This document shows, piece after piece, positions 9,376 through 17,356 of a DNA stretch of 64,000 nucleotides (within the stretch, counting starts at the first letter, position 1; every line of letters starts with the position of its first letter). A program made the position numbers and the translations under genes. The notes beneath the pieces were generated by a model. It saw only the letters and a program-made list of their open reading frames with translations. It was not told where the DNA came from and made no database searches. The stretch is taken from NCBI GenBank assembly GCA_031277685.1, contig JAITLV010000257.1, positions 32,992 to 96,991 of the forward strand, read 5' to 3'. The DNA is from Sphingobacterium sp. (lineage in GTDB: Bacteria; Bacteroidota; Bacteroidia; Sphingobacteriales; Sphingobacteriaceae).

Positions 9376-9702
9376 TTAAATTCCTCCTTTTATTTCGTTT
9401 AAAACTTCATTGTATCCCTCTTCGGTTCCTCCCGAAACAAGGTGTATTTTTATTAATCCTGATCTTGTCATAGCAAGAATATTTGCTTTGTAATATTTCT
9501 TTTCCTGTCCTTCACGAACTAGCATTTCTACATCACGGCCTGGTTCTATCTTACCTTTAGTATCAAATACGTTAGATAATATTGCTATATGTCGTTTCTT
9601 GAACTCCCCATCCTTTTTGTACACCTCCATCTTTATTTCTGATGACATGGTGCAGGACCATCCGTTACTATGTTTAATTATCACTTTACTCATTAGCATC
9701 AT
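9376..9702 (-). CDS. Small phage protein between the two tail tube-like genes
   Basis: Up to 108 aa. Possible starts are ATG 9702 (MMLMSKVIIKH) or the third Met at 9693 (MSKVIIKH); both overlap the stop of the upstream gene, so translation is coupled either way. It is a basic, beta-rich protein with no cysteine cluster or membrane segment and a 'GRDVEMLVREGQEKKYYKANI' core. I recognise no family. Its position inside the tail-tube module suggests a tail role. Confidence 0.65.
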   Translation of the reverse strand: MMLMSKVIIKHSNGWSCTMSSEIKMEVYKKDGEFKKRHIAILSNVFDTKGKIEPGRDVEMLVREGQEKKYYKANILAMTRSGLIKIHLVSGGTEEGYNEVLNEIKGGI

Positions 9703-10171
9703 AAATTAGCGGCCATGCTGCAGGCGCTGGATTGTTATCTAATATCATCCCGAATTCATCCCAATCTGTCTGAAATTCTCCTAATCCCTGAAATGTCACT
9801 GACCATGATGCTAAATCTGTTACTGGAGCCGATAATCCTAAACTTGTTGGGTAAACATATCCTTCAATAGCATACTTTGGTGTTACATCTGCCATCGTCC
9901 CAAATCTTAACCACAACTTTTCGCCTGATTTGGCTGATTGTACAAGTGTTTTAAAATCCGCACCAAGTGATCTAAGAAGTAAATTGCCATTAACCGTTAC
10001 CGACCATGTCTGAACTCCTGGGATAAAATTCCTCCATCGCCCCTGATCTGGGTTAGTAGCTGGCAGCATTTCAATTGAATAAGAGAAGTCTGCACTAGTC
10101 TCACATTGCAATGGTGCTCCATTAATTGAGACATTCAATAGCATTCCCTTAACTCTATCCGCAACTACCAT
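9686..10171 (-). CDS. Tail tube-like protein, copy 1
   Basis: 161 aa, after the tail terminator-like gene. Residues 1-35 (MVVADRVKGMLLNVSING...LQCETSADFSYSIE) and the central 'WSVTVNGNLLLRSLG...LWLRFGT' and 'WSVTFQGLGEFQ' strands have the alternating beta pattern of siphovirus major tail proteins. It shares layout with the copy at 8910-9374. It may be the tube protein, with copy 2 a variant or terminal tube subunit, or the reverse. Confidence 0.75.
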   Translation of the reverse strand: MVVADRVKGMLLNVSINGAPLQCETSADFSYSIEMLPATNPDQGRWRNFIPGVQTWSVTVNGNLLLRSLGADFKTLVQSAKSGEKLWLRFGTMADVTPKYAIEGYVYPTSLGLSAPVTDLASWSVTFQGLGEFQTDWDEFGMILDNNPAPAAWPLIYDANE

Positions 10172-10173
10172 TT

Positions 10174-10611
10174 TTACTTTTTTGATATCCAGTGTTCAAA
10201 TGCAACTACCTTTCTCTGTATATTTTGTGTATCTGTGACTAAATGAAGTGGAACTACATTAACTACCTTTGTCTCTTTAACATAATATCCATTGGGATTA
10301 AGTAGTGTAGTTACTCGTTCTATACTTATGTCTATTAGATTTTCTACTGATAAACTAGAATGGAAACCAAGTCCATTTATGACACAGATATCAACATTCA
10401 TAAATACCCTATTTTCAGACTCTCGGAAAGCAGTTACATTTGCCAAAGTGCCTTTACCATATTGTGTCGGCGTCCTTGTTACATCTGAAACTAAAAAATA
10501 GGCATTGGGCAAGGGTGATATGTCAATAGGAATTGAGGTGTCAAATCCAGGAATACCAAGTATTGGTGTTAAAATTTCCAAATATGATCTTCTTAATTCT
10601 GATGTATCCAT
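10174..10611 (-). CDS. Tail terminator / tail completion-like protein
   Basis: 145 aa, between the gp10-like gene and the first tail-tube gene, the usual slot for the protein that caps the tail tube and joins it to the head. It starts MDTSELRRSYLEILTPIL, a helix followed by mixed strands (YFLVSDVTR, RVFMNVDICVING, FEHWISKK), consistent with the alpha/beta terminator fold. Its stop overlaps nothing downstream (2-bp gap) and its start touches the upstream stop. Assignment is by size, order and secondary-structure pattern. Confidence 0.6.
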   Translation of the reverse strand: MDTSELRRSYLEILTPILGIPGFDTSIPIDISPLPNAYFLVSDVTRTPTQYGKGTLANVTAFRESENRVFMNVDICVINGLGFHSSLSVENLIDISIERVTTLLNPNGYYVKETKVVNVVPLHLVTDTQNIQRKVVAFEHWISKK

Positions 10612-11030
10612 TATCTAATGCTATTGAAATATTGCTGTATCCTTCTGTCTATCTCTTTCGGTATCTTATCTTTTACTTTATAGTATGCAGGGAACAAATA
10701 TGGCTGTGCTGGAATTGTCCCTCTACCAGTAATAAAGAATGGACTTGCTTCATCTCTTACCTCTTGTGGTTGAGTTGCCAAATATTCTTCAGCAGATCTA
10801 CCACCAACCACAGTTTCGCTTGTACCAGTACCAAATTCTATATAAGCAGCGAAAACGTTATCTGTCCATATTGTTACGGATCTATGCCCAACTTCTAATC
10901 TGTAGAACGTGTAAAGATTAGCAGGAATAGATTCCATTATACCTTTAGCATATTCCAGCAAGACATCAGTAATTATTTTATCAATTACTGTATCCATATT
11001 ACGAAGTTGATTAGCTATTGATCTTGCCAT
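10611..11030 (-). CDS. HK97 gp10-like head-tail joining protein
   Basis: 139 aa. It starts with a helix (MARSIANQLRNMDTVIDKII), followed by 'HRSVTIWTDNVFAAYIEFGTG', a hallmark of gp10-like and minor tail completion proteins in which the chain 'a.yvEfGTg' follows a strand. A proline-rich 'IPAQPYLFPAYY' near the end fits the same family (R/QPfl.pA). It overlaps the next upstream gene by 20 bp. Role: part of the connector or tail completion complex. Confidence 0.78.
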   Translation of the reverse strand: MARSIANQLRNMDTVIDKIITDVLLEYAKGIMESIPANLYTFYRLEVGHRSVTIWTDNVFAAYIEFGTGTSETVVGGRSAEEYLATQPQEVRDEASPFFITGRGTIPAQPYLFPAYYKVKDKIPKEIDRRIQQYFNSIR

Positions 11031-11721
11031 CTTTTCTTACCGTGCTTATTCTCCACATTCCTGAATCAGGGATAATACCTTTGATAGTATACTCTCCTTC
11101 GTCCGTTACCAAAACCATGTACTTTTCGGGTTTGGATTCTTTTGGTAATAGCCAGTCTACAGACATATTGAACTCATATCTACCTGCATTCACACTCAAT
11201 TGGCTACCTTTTTTTACTTCCATCATGGCTCCTTTGCCACTCCAAACATCCAACCTAGTAGCGGTGTAACCACCATAACCGTCGCCATTATTATTTAGTG
11301 CTATTAGTTTAATTTCTTTACCAGAATTTTCATCAATACCAGTAAATGCGACCCGTATATTACAGTACCATTGCCCGTCTGCATCGCGATTTGGAATACC
11401 TGACTTTGACACAAACAAGGCATACCCTGACATACCGAATAATAGTGGTATCATAGCATCAACAATAGTTTTCATTGCTGCCAAATCAGGGTTTGTTTGA
11501 TCATTTACAAGTTGGAGATTTGGTACATGGATATTGATGTCTATGAACCCTGTGTTGAACTGCCCCCCATTGTATTCAGGTACGGTTATTATGATGTCTT
11601 TTTTACGGCTATTTATAGGTCTATTGAACTTATATATACCTCCGTCAATAGTGTTATTTACGGATGTCACATTGAGTACCCTAAATAAAGATGTAGCTAT
11701 ATCAAGAACCGACATATTCAA
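11011..11721 (-). CDS. Phage head-tail connector region protein, function unknown
   Basis: 236 aa in the connector gene cluster, overlapping neighbours by 20 bp on each side. The N-terminal half (residues about 1-125: VLDIATSLFRVLN..., 'DIIITVPEYNGGQFNTGFIDINIHVPNL') looks like a tail-terminator-type alpha/beta domain. The C-terminal half (about 130-236: 'TATRLDVWSGKGAMMEV...') looks beta-barrel-like, similar in pattern to head-completion proteins. It may therefore be a fusion of two connector domains. This is an inference from strand pattern; no firm family was identified. Confidence 0.6.
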   Translation of the reverse strand: MNMSVLDIATSLFRVLNVTSVNNTIDGGIYKFNRPINSRKKDIIITVPEYNGGQFNTGFIDINIHVPNLQLVNDQTNPDLAAMKTIVDAMIPLLFGMSGYALFVSKSGIPNRDADGQWYCNIRVAFTGIDENSGKEIKLIALNNNGDGYGGYTATRLDVWSGKGAMMEVKKGSQLSVNAGRYEFNMSVDWLLPKESKPEKYMVLVTDEGEYTIKGIIPDSGMWRISTVRKDGKINS

Positions 11722-12058
11722 CTGTATATATGGTTTTATTCAATTGCCCCTCAAAAGTGTTCATGATCTCTCCGCTGTATATTTCCTCGCCTTCGGTTTC
11801 AATCTTACCTATGGTAAACCGTGACGGTTTTGGTTCTCCAAACTTTATGTACACGCTACCTGTTGCTAAAACCGTCTTACCATCCCTACCTATCATTTCT
11901 TTACGGTTTGAACCTTGAAAGTTTTCATAGCGACATTTAGCTTTAAATTCCTCTCCTGGTTCCCCTGGTATGATATTCCCGTCTTCATCTTGGCTGTCAG
12001 GTGTACCTTGTGTTTTCCATGTCAGGATACTAGGATATTGCTTTACAGTAGTCCTCAT
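11702..12058 (-). CDS. Head closure / head-tail adaptor protein
   Basis: 118 aa beta-barrel-like protein: MRTTVKQYPSILTWKTQG..., then a charged loop, then 'GSVYIKFGEPKPSRFTIGKIETEGEEIYSGEIM'. Size, order (after the 103-aa connector, before the 236-aa protein) and pattern match head-closure proteins of the SPP1 gp16 / HK97 type that seal the portal after packaging. It has a 1-bp gap to the upstream gene and a 20-bp overlap with the downstream one. Confidence 0.68.
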   Translation of the reverse strand: MRTTVKQYPSILTWKTQGTPDSQDEDGNIIPGEPGEEFKAKCRYENFQGSNRKEMIGRDGKTVLATGSVYIKFGEPKPSRFTIGKIETEGEEIYSGEIMNTFEGQLNKTIYTVEYVGS

Positions 12059-12059
12059 G

Positions 12060-12371
12060 TTACCAGCGATTTGTACGGCTAATTAAATATGGTTGTGATA
12101 GATCAGGCCAACCCCATTTCCGAGATAATAAAGAACGTAATCGGTAAAGTGCATCTAGGTTAAGCTGAGAAGTAAATCCTCCTTCACTTATTCTTTCTGC
12201 ACTACCTATTAATGTATCTATGATAGCAATCAAAGCTCTGTCGAACGATTTACCACCTGTAAAATCAGCGTCAGGATCTAATCCCGATTCAATAACCGCC
12301 GATTGAAAAGTAGCATCATCTATAGGATAGTTTAGCCCGATTCGTGCTTCGATTGCATCTAGATTTTTCAT
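12060..12371 (-). CDS. Head-tail connector (adaptor) protein
   Basis: 103 aa, helical: 'IEARIGLNYPIDDATFQSAVIESGLDPDADF', then helices with 'NLDALYRLRSLLSRKWGWPD'. A small helical protein directly after the major capsid gene is the normal place for the gp6/gp15-type adaptor that docks on the portal. Similar short proteins are common in Bacteroidota prophages. No catalytic residues. Its start is 2 bp after the capsid stop. Confidence 0.65.
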   Translation of the reverse strand: MKNLDAIEARIGLNYPIDDATFQSAVIESGLDPDADFTGGKSFDRALIAIIDTLIGSAERISEGGFTSQLNLDALYRLRSLLSRKWGWPDLSQPYLISRTNRW

Positions 12372-12373
12372 GC

Positions 12374-13450
12374 TTACGTAGTCGCTGGTGTAGTGGTATC
12401 CAACTTAAGAATGTTGTAACCATTAATAACTGGCAATGCAACTGCTTGTGCATCGGTCCAAAATCTTAATGATGGACGTTTTGCCGCATATTGGCTAATT
12501 AGGATGAATTGTTCAGCTGTAGAGTAGTTTACGCCTCCTACAGGGGTATGCATCTCTTCAACATCAGACCAAACCAAATCTCCAAATTTACCTGCCTGTA
12601 AGAAGATCACCTGACCAGTAGCCCAAGGATCAACATCAGTAAATACACCATTGATCTCATATCGAATTGAGCGATCTACAACTTCGATAACAAACCCGTA
12701 TTCTGTTTGCAACGCTTCATTAAGACGCGTTAATGTAGGACGAGTGCCATTAGATTGCGCGCCGTTTACGTCGGCCACTAAGTTGGAAGCGTCTGGACTA
12801 GCTAAAAGAAGATTTTTTGTAGCTACGTTCATTCTTACACGTGCAATCTTAACTTTTGATGCCTCTATAACTCGAACTAAATCCCCTACAGCTGTATATC
12901 CGGGTTGACCCCATACAATATTTGCGTTAAAAAGATTTTGGTTTCTATAGCCATAATCTACACGGACACCAAGACCAACATTATCAGGGTGATCTGCCAC
13001 AAAGAATCCTTGTGACTGCCCTTGCAAATGTCGCCACTCGATTTGTTCCAAAACACCTCCGTATACATGTCGAACGTCGTTAAACAATCTTGCGTTAACT
13101 CTGATTGCCGGCTCATTAGAACGAATCATTGTTCTCAACTGCTTGCGGTCTGTTTCGTTCATGAAACGCTCTGTACCAATTTTAGGCACCAATCCTGTAG
13201 CTTGCTGAACGGCCGGACGAGATTTAACAGGTAATGGACTATCTAAAGCGATAATATCGGCTGCCACTAGCCCGTTATCCATACCCATTGTTTTGTATGT
13301 ACCATCGAATGAATACTGAATGCCAAGGTCATTTCGGAAACTATATCCTGGCTGTACATCTTCGCCATTAAATGTTTCTTGCAATGCTATTACAACTGGA
13401 TCTAATCCTGCTGCAATACGATCTTCAAATCCTGAATTTACAATTGCCAT
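12374..13450 (-). CDS. Major capsid protein (lambda gpE-like)
   Basis: 358 aa. It follows scaffold and decoration genes and precedes connectors. Text such as 'SPLPVKSRPAVQQATGLVPKIGTERFMNETDRKQLR' and the C-terminal 'YAAKRPSLRFWTDAQAVALPV' match the pattern of gpE-type major capsid proteins (about 340-360 aa, no long cleaved N-terminal delta domain). The start ATG overlaps the decoration gene stop (TAATG), suggesting coupled translation in a fixed ratio. It builds the icosahedral shell. Confidence 0.85.
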   Translation of the reverse strand: MAIVNSGFEDRIAAGLDPVVIALQETFNGEDVQPGYSFRNDLGIQYSFDGTYKTMGMDNGLVAADIIALDSPLPVKSRPAVQQATGLVPKIGTERFMNETDRKQLRTMIRSNEPAIRVNARLFNDVRHVYGGVLEQIEWRHLQGQSQGFFVADHPDNVGLGVRVDYGYRNQNLFNANIVWGQPGYTAVGDLVRVIEASKVKIARVRMNVATKNLLLASPDASNLVADVNGAQSNGTRPTLTRLNEALQTEYGFVIEVVDRSIRYEINGVFTDVDPWATGQVIFLQAGKFGDLVWSDVEEMHTPVGGVNYSTAEQFILISQYAAKRPSLRFWTDAQAVALPVINGYNILKLDTTTPATT

Positions 13451-13881
13451 TAGTCGTTATCTCCTTTGTAAATTACATGTGTTAATGCCGTTTTTAGTGC
13501 TGAAAGAATACCTGACATATCAAAATATCCTGCATCTGCATTTACTACTAACGGGTTAATTTTCGCGTGATAAGTAACCCCGGTATTAGGATACTTACTT
13601 GTTACAGATTGTACTGCGTGCCCATAATATTCATGGCTTGCAGGCAAGGTTCCATATGCATTTCCAGCACCATTTAATGGCATAGGTTTATACACATAGT
13701 CTCCTACGGTACCTGTGCGAATGATTACATGCCCAGCTCTAACATAGTCACGTGCATAACCTGTTAAATCAAGGGTAACACCGCCATCTGTAGACGTGTA
13801 GTTTTCTCGAACTACCAAACTATCCAAGTCTACACCACCGATTGGTGATAATGGAGTGGTTAAGTTTACTACTGTTCCCAT
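13450..13881 (-). CDS. Head decoration protein (gpD-like)
   Basis: 143 aa, immediately before the capsid gene as in lambda (D then E). It contains a 'YVRAGHVIIRTGTVGDYVYKPMPL' strand-turn-strand that resembles the gpD core ('aGtvl...g.y.p'), and a second half with 'YYGHAVQSVTSKYPNTGVTYHAKINPLVV'. gpD trimers stabilise the shell after expansion. Assignment rests on order, size and this motif. Confidence 0.7.
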   Translation of the reverse strand: MGTVVNLTTPLSPIGGVDLDSLVVRENYTSTDGGVTLDLTGYARDYVRAGHVIIRTGTVGDYVYKPMPLNGAGNAYGTLPASHEYYGHAVQSVTSKYPNTGVTYHAKINPLVVNADAGYFDMSGILSALKTALTHVIYKGDND

Positions 13882-13889
13882 TTTTGTTT

Positions 13890-14531
13890 CTAGTTTGAAC
13901 CCATTGCAGCGACTACCGCTTTGGCTTCGTCTGAACTTATTTTTTTAACATCGCCTTTTTTACCGCCTGCTCCTGACGGTGGCGTGTCGTTGCCTTCCTC
14001 GCTTAGTTTGTTCTTCTCCAAGAAAGGCTTCCAGTCGTTTACAAAATCTTCTACAGATGTTTCATAATCTTCCTCATTCTTAGGTATTCTGCCTTTGAAC
14101 ATATGCTCTTGCAGCCCCTTAAGCGATGTGATACGCTCATCTTTTCTGAATTTTTCGTCTATTGATTGTGACTTTTGATTAGCTTCAAAGCTTTCTATCT
14201 TAGATGTTAAGACTTGATTTTGTTTGAATAGGTCTTTAGCCCATTTCGGGGTGTCAGGATCCACTTCTACATCATCTTCTTTTTCATCCGTTTTCTCTTT
14301 ATCCTTATCTTCTTTCGCTTTTTTCGCTGCAGCAACCGCCCGTCTGTCAGCTTCTGAATTTGCTTCGATCAAAATGTCTTCCCGATCGTCGACATAGCTG
14401 TCTATATCTTCATCCTTTTCGATTTTTTCAGCCCATTTAGAAGCTAAATTTTCTTTAAAGTTTTTGCTTAATGACTTACCCTTGAGTTTAGTCTCAATTG
14501 CACTCAATACCAATCCTTTTTCTACTGCCAT
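13890..14531 (-). CDS. Capsid scaffolding protein
   Basis: 213 aa, first gene of the structural operon. Highly charged and helical: Lys/Glu/Asp-rich throughout, with a 'KKAKEDKDKEKTDEKEDD' stretch near residue 90-105, and a C-terminus ending SSDEAKAVVAAMGSN. Charged coiled-coil scaffolds just before the capsid genes are typical of phages whose scaffold is not fused to a protease. No serine-protease motif is visible here or in the neighbours. It is transcribed from a promoter about 25-30 bp upstream (-7 box at 14554-14561). Confidence 0.8.
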   Translation of the reverse strand: MAVEKGLVLSAIETKLKGKSLSKNFKENLASKWAEKIEKDEDIDSYVDDREDILIEANSEADRRAVAAAKKAKEDKDKEKTDEKEDDVEVDPDTPKWAKDLFKQNQVLTSKIESFEANQKSQSIDEKFRKDERITSLKGLQEHMFKGRIPKNEEDYETSVEDFVNDWKPFLEKNKLSEEGNDTPPSGAGGKKGDVKKISSDEAKAVVAAMGSN

Positions 14532-14553
14532 TTTGTTAGATTTTAATTACCAA

Positions 14554-14561
14554 CAAACTTA
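14554..14561 (-). promoter_or_regulatory. -7 promoter box of the structural (late) operon
   Basis: On the minus strand the sequence reads TAAGTTTG, an exact match to the Bacteroidota -7 consensus TAnnTTTG, 23 bp upstream of the scaffold ATG. The -33 region falls inside the 18-bp palindrome at 14572-14589, so a protein bound there should block or alter transcription. Confidence 0.65.
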
Positions 14562-14571
14562 GTAATAATTC

Positions 14572-14589
14572 GTGCTAAAATTTTAGCAC
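14572..14589. promoter_or_regulatory. 18-bp perfect palindrome, operator candidate between divergent phage operons
   Basis: GTGCTAAAATTTTAGCAC is a perfect palindrome. Its 16-bp core TGCTAAAATTTTAGCA recurs exactly at 22832-22847 in the packaging promoter. It lies between the minus-strand structural operon and the plus-strand island, overlapping the expected -33 of the former. A second perfect palindrome, TTTTTAGCTAAAAA, follows at 14599-14612 and shares the half-site letters GCTAAAA. The pair looks like a tandem operator for a phage regulator. Confidence 0.6.
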
Positions 14590-14613
14590 TTACTATTGTT
14601 TTTAGCTAAAAAT

Positions 14614-14631
14614 ATGTACATATTTGTACAT
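14614..14631. repeat. Inverted repeat overlapping the start of the plus-strand island
   Basis: ATGTACA (14614-14620), 4-base spacer, TGTACAT (14625-14631): a perfect 7-bp inverted repeat whose right arm overlaps the probable ATG of the first island gene (14630). It could be an operator or an RNA hairpin that hides the start codon. A related palindrome, AATGTACATT, lies at 27239-27248 next to the integrase promoter. Confidence 0.5.
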
Positions 14632-14836
14632 GACACCACAAGAAGTGCTAAAAAGAATAAAATCTGAATGTCCAAGCAATCAAGTTTGGTATGCCATAAC
14701 TTGCGATGAAAAGAAGCAAACATGGATCAGGATAACAGCTAATCGAATAATGGAAGGAACTTGCAAGAAAAAGACCATGATCGAGTTCTTTAGCCTTTTC
14801 GGTTATAAGTATTCAGAAAATGTAATACAGTTATGA
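14630..14836 (+). CDS. Small phage protein, first gene of plus-strand island
   Basis: 68 aa from ATG 14630 (MTPQEVLKRIKSECP...); a TTG two codons upstream (14624) is a weaker alternative. Mixed alpha/beta with several Lys and Cys residues (ITCDEKKQTWIRITANRIMEG, GTCKKKTMIEFFSLFGYKY). No family recognised. Its stop overlaps the next start (ATGA), so it begins a coupled chain of ten plus-strand genes. Confidence 0.6.
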   Translation: MTPQEVLKRIKSECPSNQVWYAITCDEKKQTWIRITANRIMEGTCKKKTMIEFFSLFGYKYSENVIQL

Positions 14837-15000
14837 AAAAGAAGAAATGGGCATGCGATAATAAGAAACGTTTCTCTTCATGTAGAGATGCGCATATTTC
14901 AATAGATGTAATAAATAGGACTAGCAATAGAGATGTCATTCCTATTAGGGCATATCATTGTGATTGTGGATTTTGGCATTTAACTAGTCAGGAGAAATAA
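14833..15000 (+). CDS. Small Cys/His-containing phage protein
   Basis: 55 aa. The ATG (14833-14835) overlaps the previous stop as ATGA. The sequence starts MKKKKWACDNKKRFSSC and ends RAYHCDCGFWHLTSQEK. The 'Y-H-C-D-C-G-F-W-H-L-T' end resembles short phage proteins with a zinc-ribbon-like CxCGxWHLT tail, and two further Cys lie upstream, so a small zinc-binding fold is possible. Function unknown. Confidence 0.6.
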   Translation: MKKKKWACDNKKRFSSCRDAHISIDVINRTSNRDVIPIRAYHCDCGFWHLTSQEK

Positions 15001-15002
15001 AA

Positions 15003-15185
15003 ATGAGATCGTTTCCATTAACATCAAAAGGTTTCAATGATTTTATGTCATACCATATTTGGATAAATACCCCATATAGTGGAAGTAATAACATAACATA
15101 TTTCAGTAGGATGTTTAGTGTTTATTTAAAACAAAGACGAAATGCAAATAAAACTATCAATACTTATTCCAAGCGTTCATACTAG
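15003..15185 (+). CDS. Small phage protein of unknown function
   Basis: 60 aa, starting 2 bp after the previous stop and overlapping the next gene by 44 bp. Aromatic-rich start (MRSFPLTSKGFNDFMSYHIW) and basic end (KQRRNANKTINTYSKRSY). No recognisable motif. Supported mainly by its close fit in the gene chain; the long overlap with the glycosyltransferase start makes it less certain than its neighbours. Confidence 0.4.
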   Translation: MRSFPLTSKGFNDFMSYHIWINTPYSGSNNITYFSRMFSVYLKQRRNANKTINTYSKRSY

Positions 15186-16473
15186 GCGAAACACTTTCTT
15201 ACCTAAAATACAGGATTCATTATTTGAACAGTATGATAACCTGGATGCATTTCAACAATCACAGATAGAGATAATTGTATTATGTGACAACAAACGTATT
15301 ATGCTTGGAGACAAACGTAATATTATGGTTGAAATGGCTCAGGGTGAATACATTCAATTTATTGATGATGATGATCGTATAGAGCCTGATTTCCTTAAAG
15401 AATTATTGATTGCCACTAAACACAATACCGATGTAATAACATTCAATGTATCTGTATCACTTAATGGGAATAACCCTAAGATTGCATATTACAGTAAAGA
15501 ATTCAAAAAGGATTACAATACAAACGAAGCATACTATAGAATTCCTAACCATATCTGTTGTGTTAAACGAGAAGTTTCCCTTAAAAGCAGTTTTCCTTCT
15601 TTGAAATATGCAGAGGACCAAGCCTATGCAAAGGTTTTGTTGCCGCATATTAAATCAGAGCACCAAATAAATAAAGTTTTATATCACTATGACTACAATG
15701 ACAATGTAACCGAAACACAATTCCAAAATATGCCTGACCATATTAGGAAGCGCAGAGAGGATAGTCCAATAGTTGATATTGTATTCTTATCAAAGGCTTC
15801 AAATTCAGATCTAGAACAGATGACTCAAACCGCAATTGACACATGTTTATCCGGTGCTAATCAGTTGCCAGTAAATATAATTGTTATAGAGCAAATTCCT
15901 AATGTAAGATATAACAACGCTACTACCGTGTACCATAATGCATCATTTAATTATAACTCTTTTGCAAATGTAGGAGCACGCCAAGGTTCAGCTCCTTGGA
16001 TCATGATTGCCAATTCTGATTTAATATTTCACCATGGTTGGTTACATGAACTATTATCAGCCGGAAATGATGTTGTATCGCCGCATGAAAGGAATGATCC
16101 GAGACAACAAGATATCATAGAAAATACTTGGGGAACTATAAACGGGAAACATTTCTCAGGATGGTGCTTCATGATAAAACGCTCGTTATGGGAAGAAATA
16201 CAAGGTTTTGATGACTGTGTTAATTTTTGGTTCTCTGATGATGTAACAATAGAGCAGGTATTATCCAAAGGAGTAACACCAATGATCGTAAAGAAGTCGC
16301 TAGTTGATCATTTAGGGAGCACGACACTTAAGACTTTATCCCAAGAAGATCAGGGAGAATATTGCTGGGGACAGGTCCATATATTCAATTCGAAATATGG
16401 GAAAAACAAATTTGAAGACAATAGATATTATCAGGAATGGAAACATCGTACCGCAAAATTGGCATTGCAATAA
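15142..16473 (+). CDS. Two-domain family 2 glycosyltransferase
   Basis: 443 aa. Domain 1 (about 1-205): KLSILIPSVHTRR start, then 'GEYIQFIDDDDRIEPDF' with D75-D78 in the nucleotide-sugar metal site position, as in GT2 enzymes. Domain 2 (about 208-443): 'VDIVFLSKAS' start, 'SAPWIMIANSDLIFHHGW' with the NSD metal motif at 291-293, and 'GFDDCVNFWFSDDV' (355-368), which matches the 'GFde.f..w.eD' acceptor loop. Two GT2 catalytic units in one chain suggest addition of two sugars in sequence. No membrane segment, so cytoplasmic. Overlaps the next GT gene by 37 bp. Acceptor unknown: host surface glycan, phage virion protein or DNA base are all possible. Confidence 0.82.
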   Translation: MQIKLSILIPSVHTRRNTFLPKIQDSLFEQYDNLDAFQQSQIEIIVLCDNKRIMLGDKRNIMVEMAQGEYIQFIDDDDRIEPDFLKELLIATKHNTDVITFNVSVSLNGNNPKIAYYSKEFKKDYNTNEAYYRIPNHICCVKREVSLKSSFPSLKYAEDQAYAKVLLPHIKSEHQINKVLYHYDYNDNVTETQFQNMPDHIRKRREDSPIVDIVFLSKASNSDLEQMTQTAIDTCLSGANQLPVNIIVIEQIPNVRYNNATTVYHNASFNYNSFANVGARQGSAPWIMIANSDLIFHHGWLHELLSAGNDVVSPHERNDPRQQDIIENTWGTINGKHFSGWCFMIKRSLWEEIQGFDDCVNFWFSDDVTIEQVLSKGVTPMIVKKSLVDHLGSTTLKTLSQEDQGEYCWGQVHIFNSKYGKNKFEDNRYYQEWKHRTAKLALQ

Positions 16474-17126
16474 CTACTAGGAACCGTCGGAACATTGCGG
16501 ATATTACGATTTCTCAATGGCAGCGATTTGCACCCAAAAATAGTATCATAGCTATTGTAGATGATGCAAGTGATATCCCCTATCCTGGTGCAACTTTGCG
16601 ATTCGACACACAACAAGGCATAGCAAAATCAAAGAATGCATGTATTTATCTTTTATTGAATGCCGGTTGTACAGACATATTCTTATCTGATGATGATACA
16701 TATCCAATTAACCATATTGGCATTAATCAATATTTAGATAGTGGATTCAATCATATGTGCATGAGCTTCGATCATACTGCTAATGGCAAAAGAATAAGCA
16801 ATGATGTATATATTGATTGGAAACAACCCAGATGGTGGTCATTCAATAGCCCCTGTGGTTGTCTTTTATACTTCAAAAGTAAGGTTTTTGACCATACAAT
16901 TGGATATGATGAATCGTTCAATATATGGGGAATGGAGCATAAAGATTTATCATTAAGAATACACAAAGAAGGCCTTACCCCTTTACCATACCTGGATATC
17001 CCACATAGTACAGATAATTTCTATTCACATGATTATCATTTAACTGCCAACAGTAGTGTTCCTGAGAACATAAGAGTATCAGAGATAAAAAGGAATATTG
17101 AATACTTTAACAACAAACACTCATGA
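16437..17126 (+). CDS. Family 2 glycosyltransferase (paralogue A)
   Basis: 229 aa. 'IGIAITTRNRRNI' start, 'IVDDASDIPYPGA', 'GIAKSKNACI', 'IFLSDDDTYP' (metal DDD at 85-87) and 'GYDESFNIWGMEHKDLSLRIHKEG', the GT-A acceptor loop. A single compact GT-A domain without membrane segment. It shares these blocks in order with the gene at 17341-18012, so the two are paralogues. It overlaps the two-domain GT by 37 bp and the next gene by 4 bp. Confidence 0.8.
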   Translation: METSYRKIGIAITTRNRRNIADITISQWQRFAPKNSIIAIVDDASDIPYPGATLRFDTQQGIAKSKNACIYLLLNAGCTDIFLSDDDTYPINHIGINQYLDSGFNHMCMSFDHTANGKRISNDVYIDWKQPRWWSFNSPCGCLLYFKSKVFDHTIGYDESFNIWGMEHKDLSLRIHKEGLTPLPYLDIPHSTDNFYSHDYHLTANSSVPENIRVSEIKRNIEYFNNKHS

Positions 17127-17356
17127 TTGAATTACCCTGCTTATTTGTTCCTGAATCGCAAACGACACTATTTGATTTGGGACTTGATTATAAGGCCGAT
17201 ACAAGGCCAGTAACCTTTTTGGTTATAAATGCTTTCAGCGCTTATATAGATCCGGACGGTAATCACTTTACGGAAATAGTAACAGGTGGAGTTGAGTATA
17301 TATGTGCTTACGATTATGAAAAAGTAAAACAACTATTGTCATGCAAGAATCTATAG
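17123..17356 (+). CDS. Small protein between glycosyltransferase genes
   Basis: 77 aa, coupled by overlap to both flanking GT genes (4 bp and 16 bp). Beta-rich: 'PVTFLVINAFSAYIDPDG', 'TEIVTGGVEYICAYDYEKVKQLL'. No family recognised; such short acidic proteins occur in Bacteroidota prophages. Its strict placement between two paralogous GTs suggests a helper or accessory function, but nothing in the sequence proves this. Confidence 0.6.
   Translation: MIELPCLFVPESQTTLFDLGLDYKADTRPVTFLVINAFSAYIDPDGNHFTEIVTGGVEYICAYDYEKVKQLLSCKNL

Noticed and set aside
14624..14632. TTG start two codons upstream of the first island gene
   Set aside because: ATG at 14630 follows immediately and is the stronger start; TTG was kept only for the HTCS gene, where no ATG is available.
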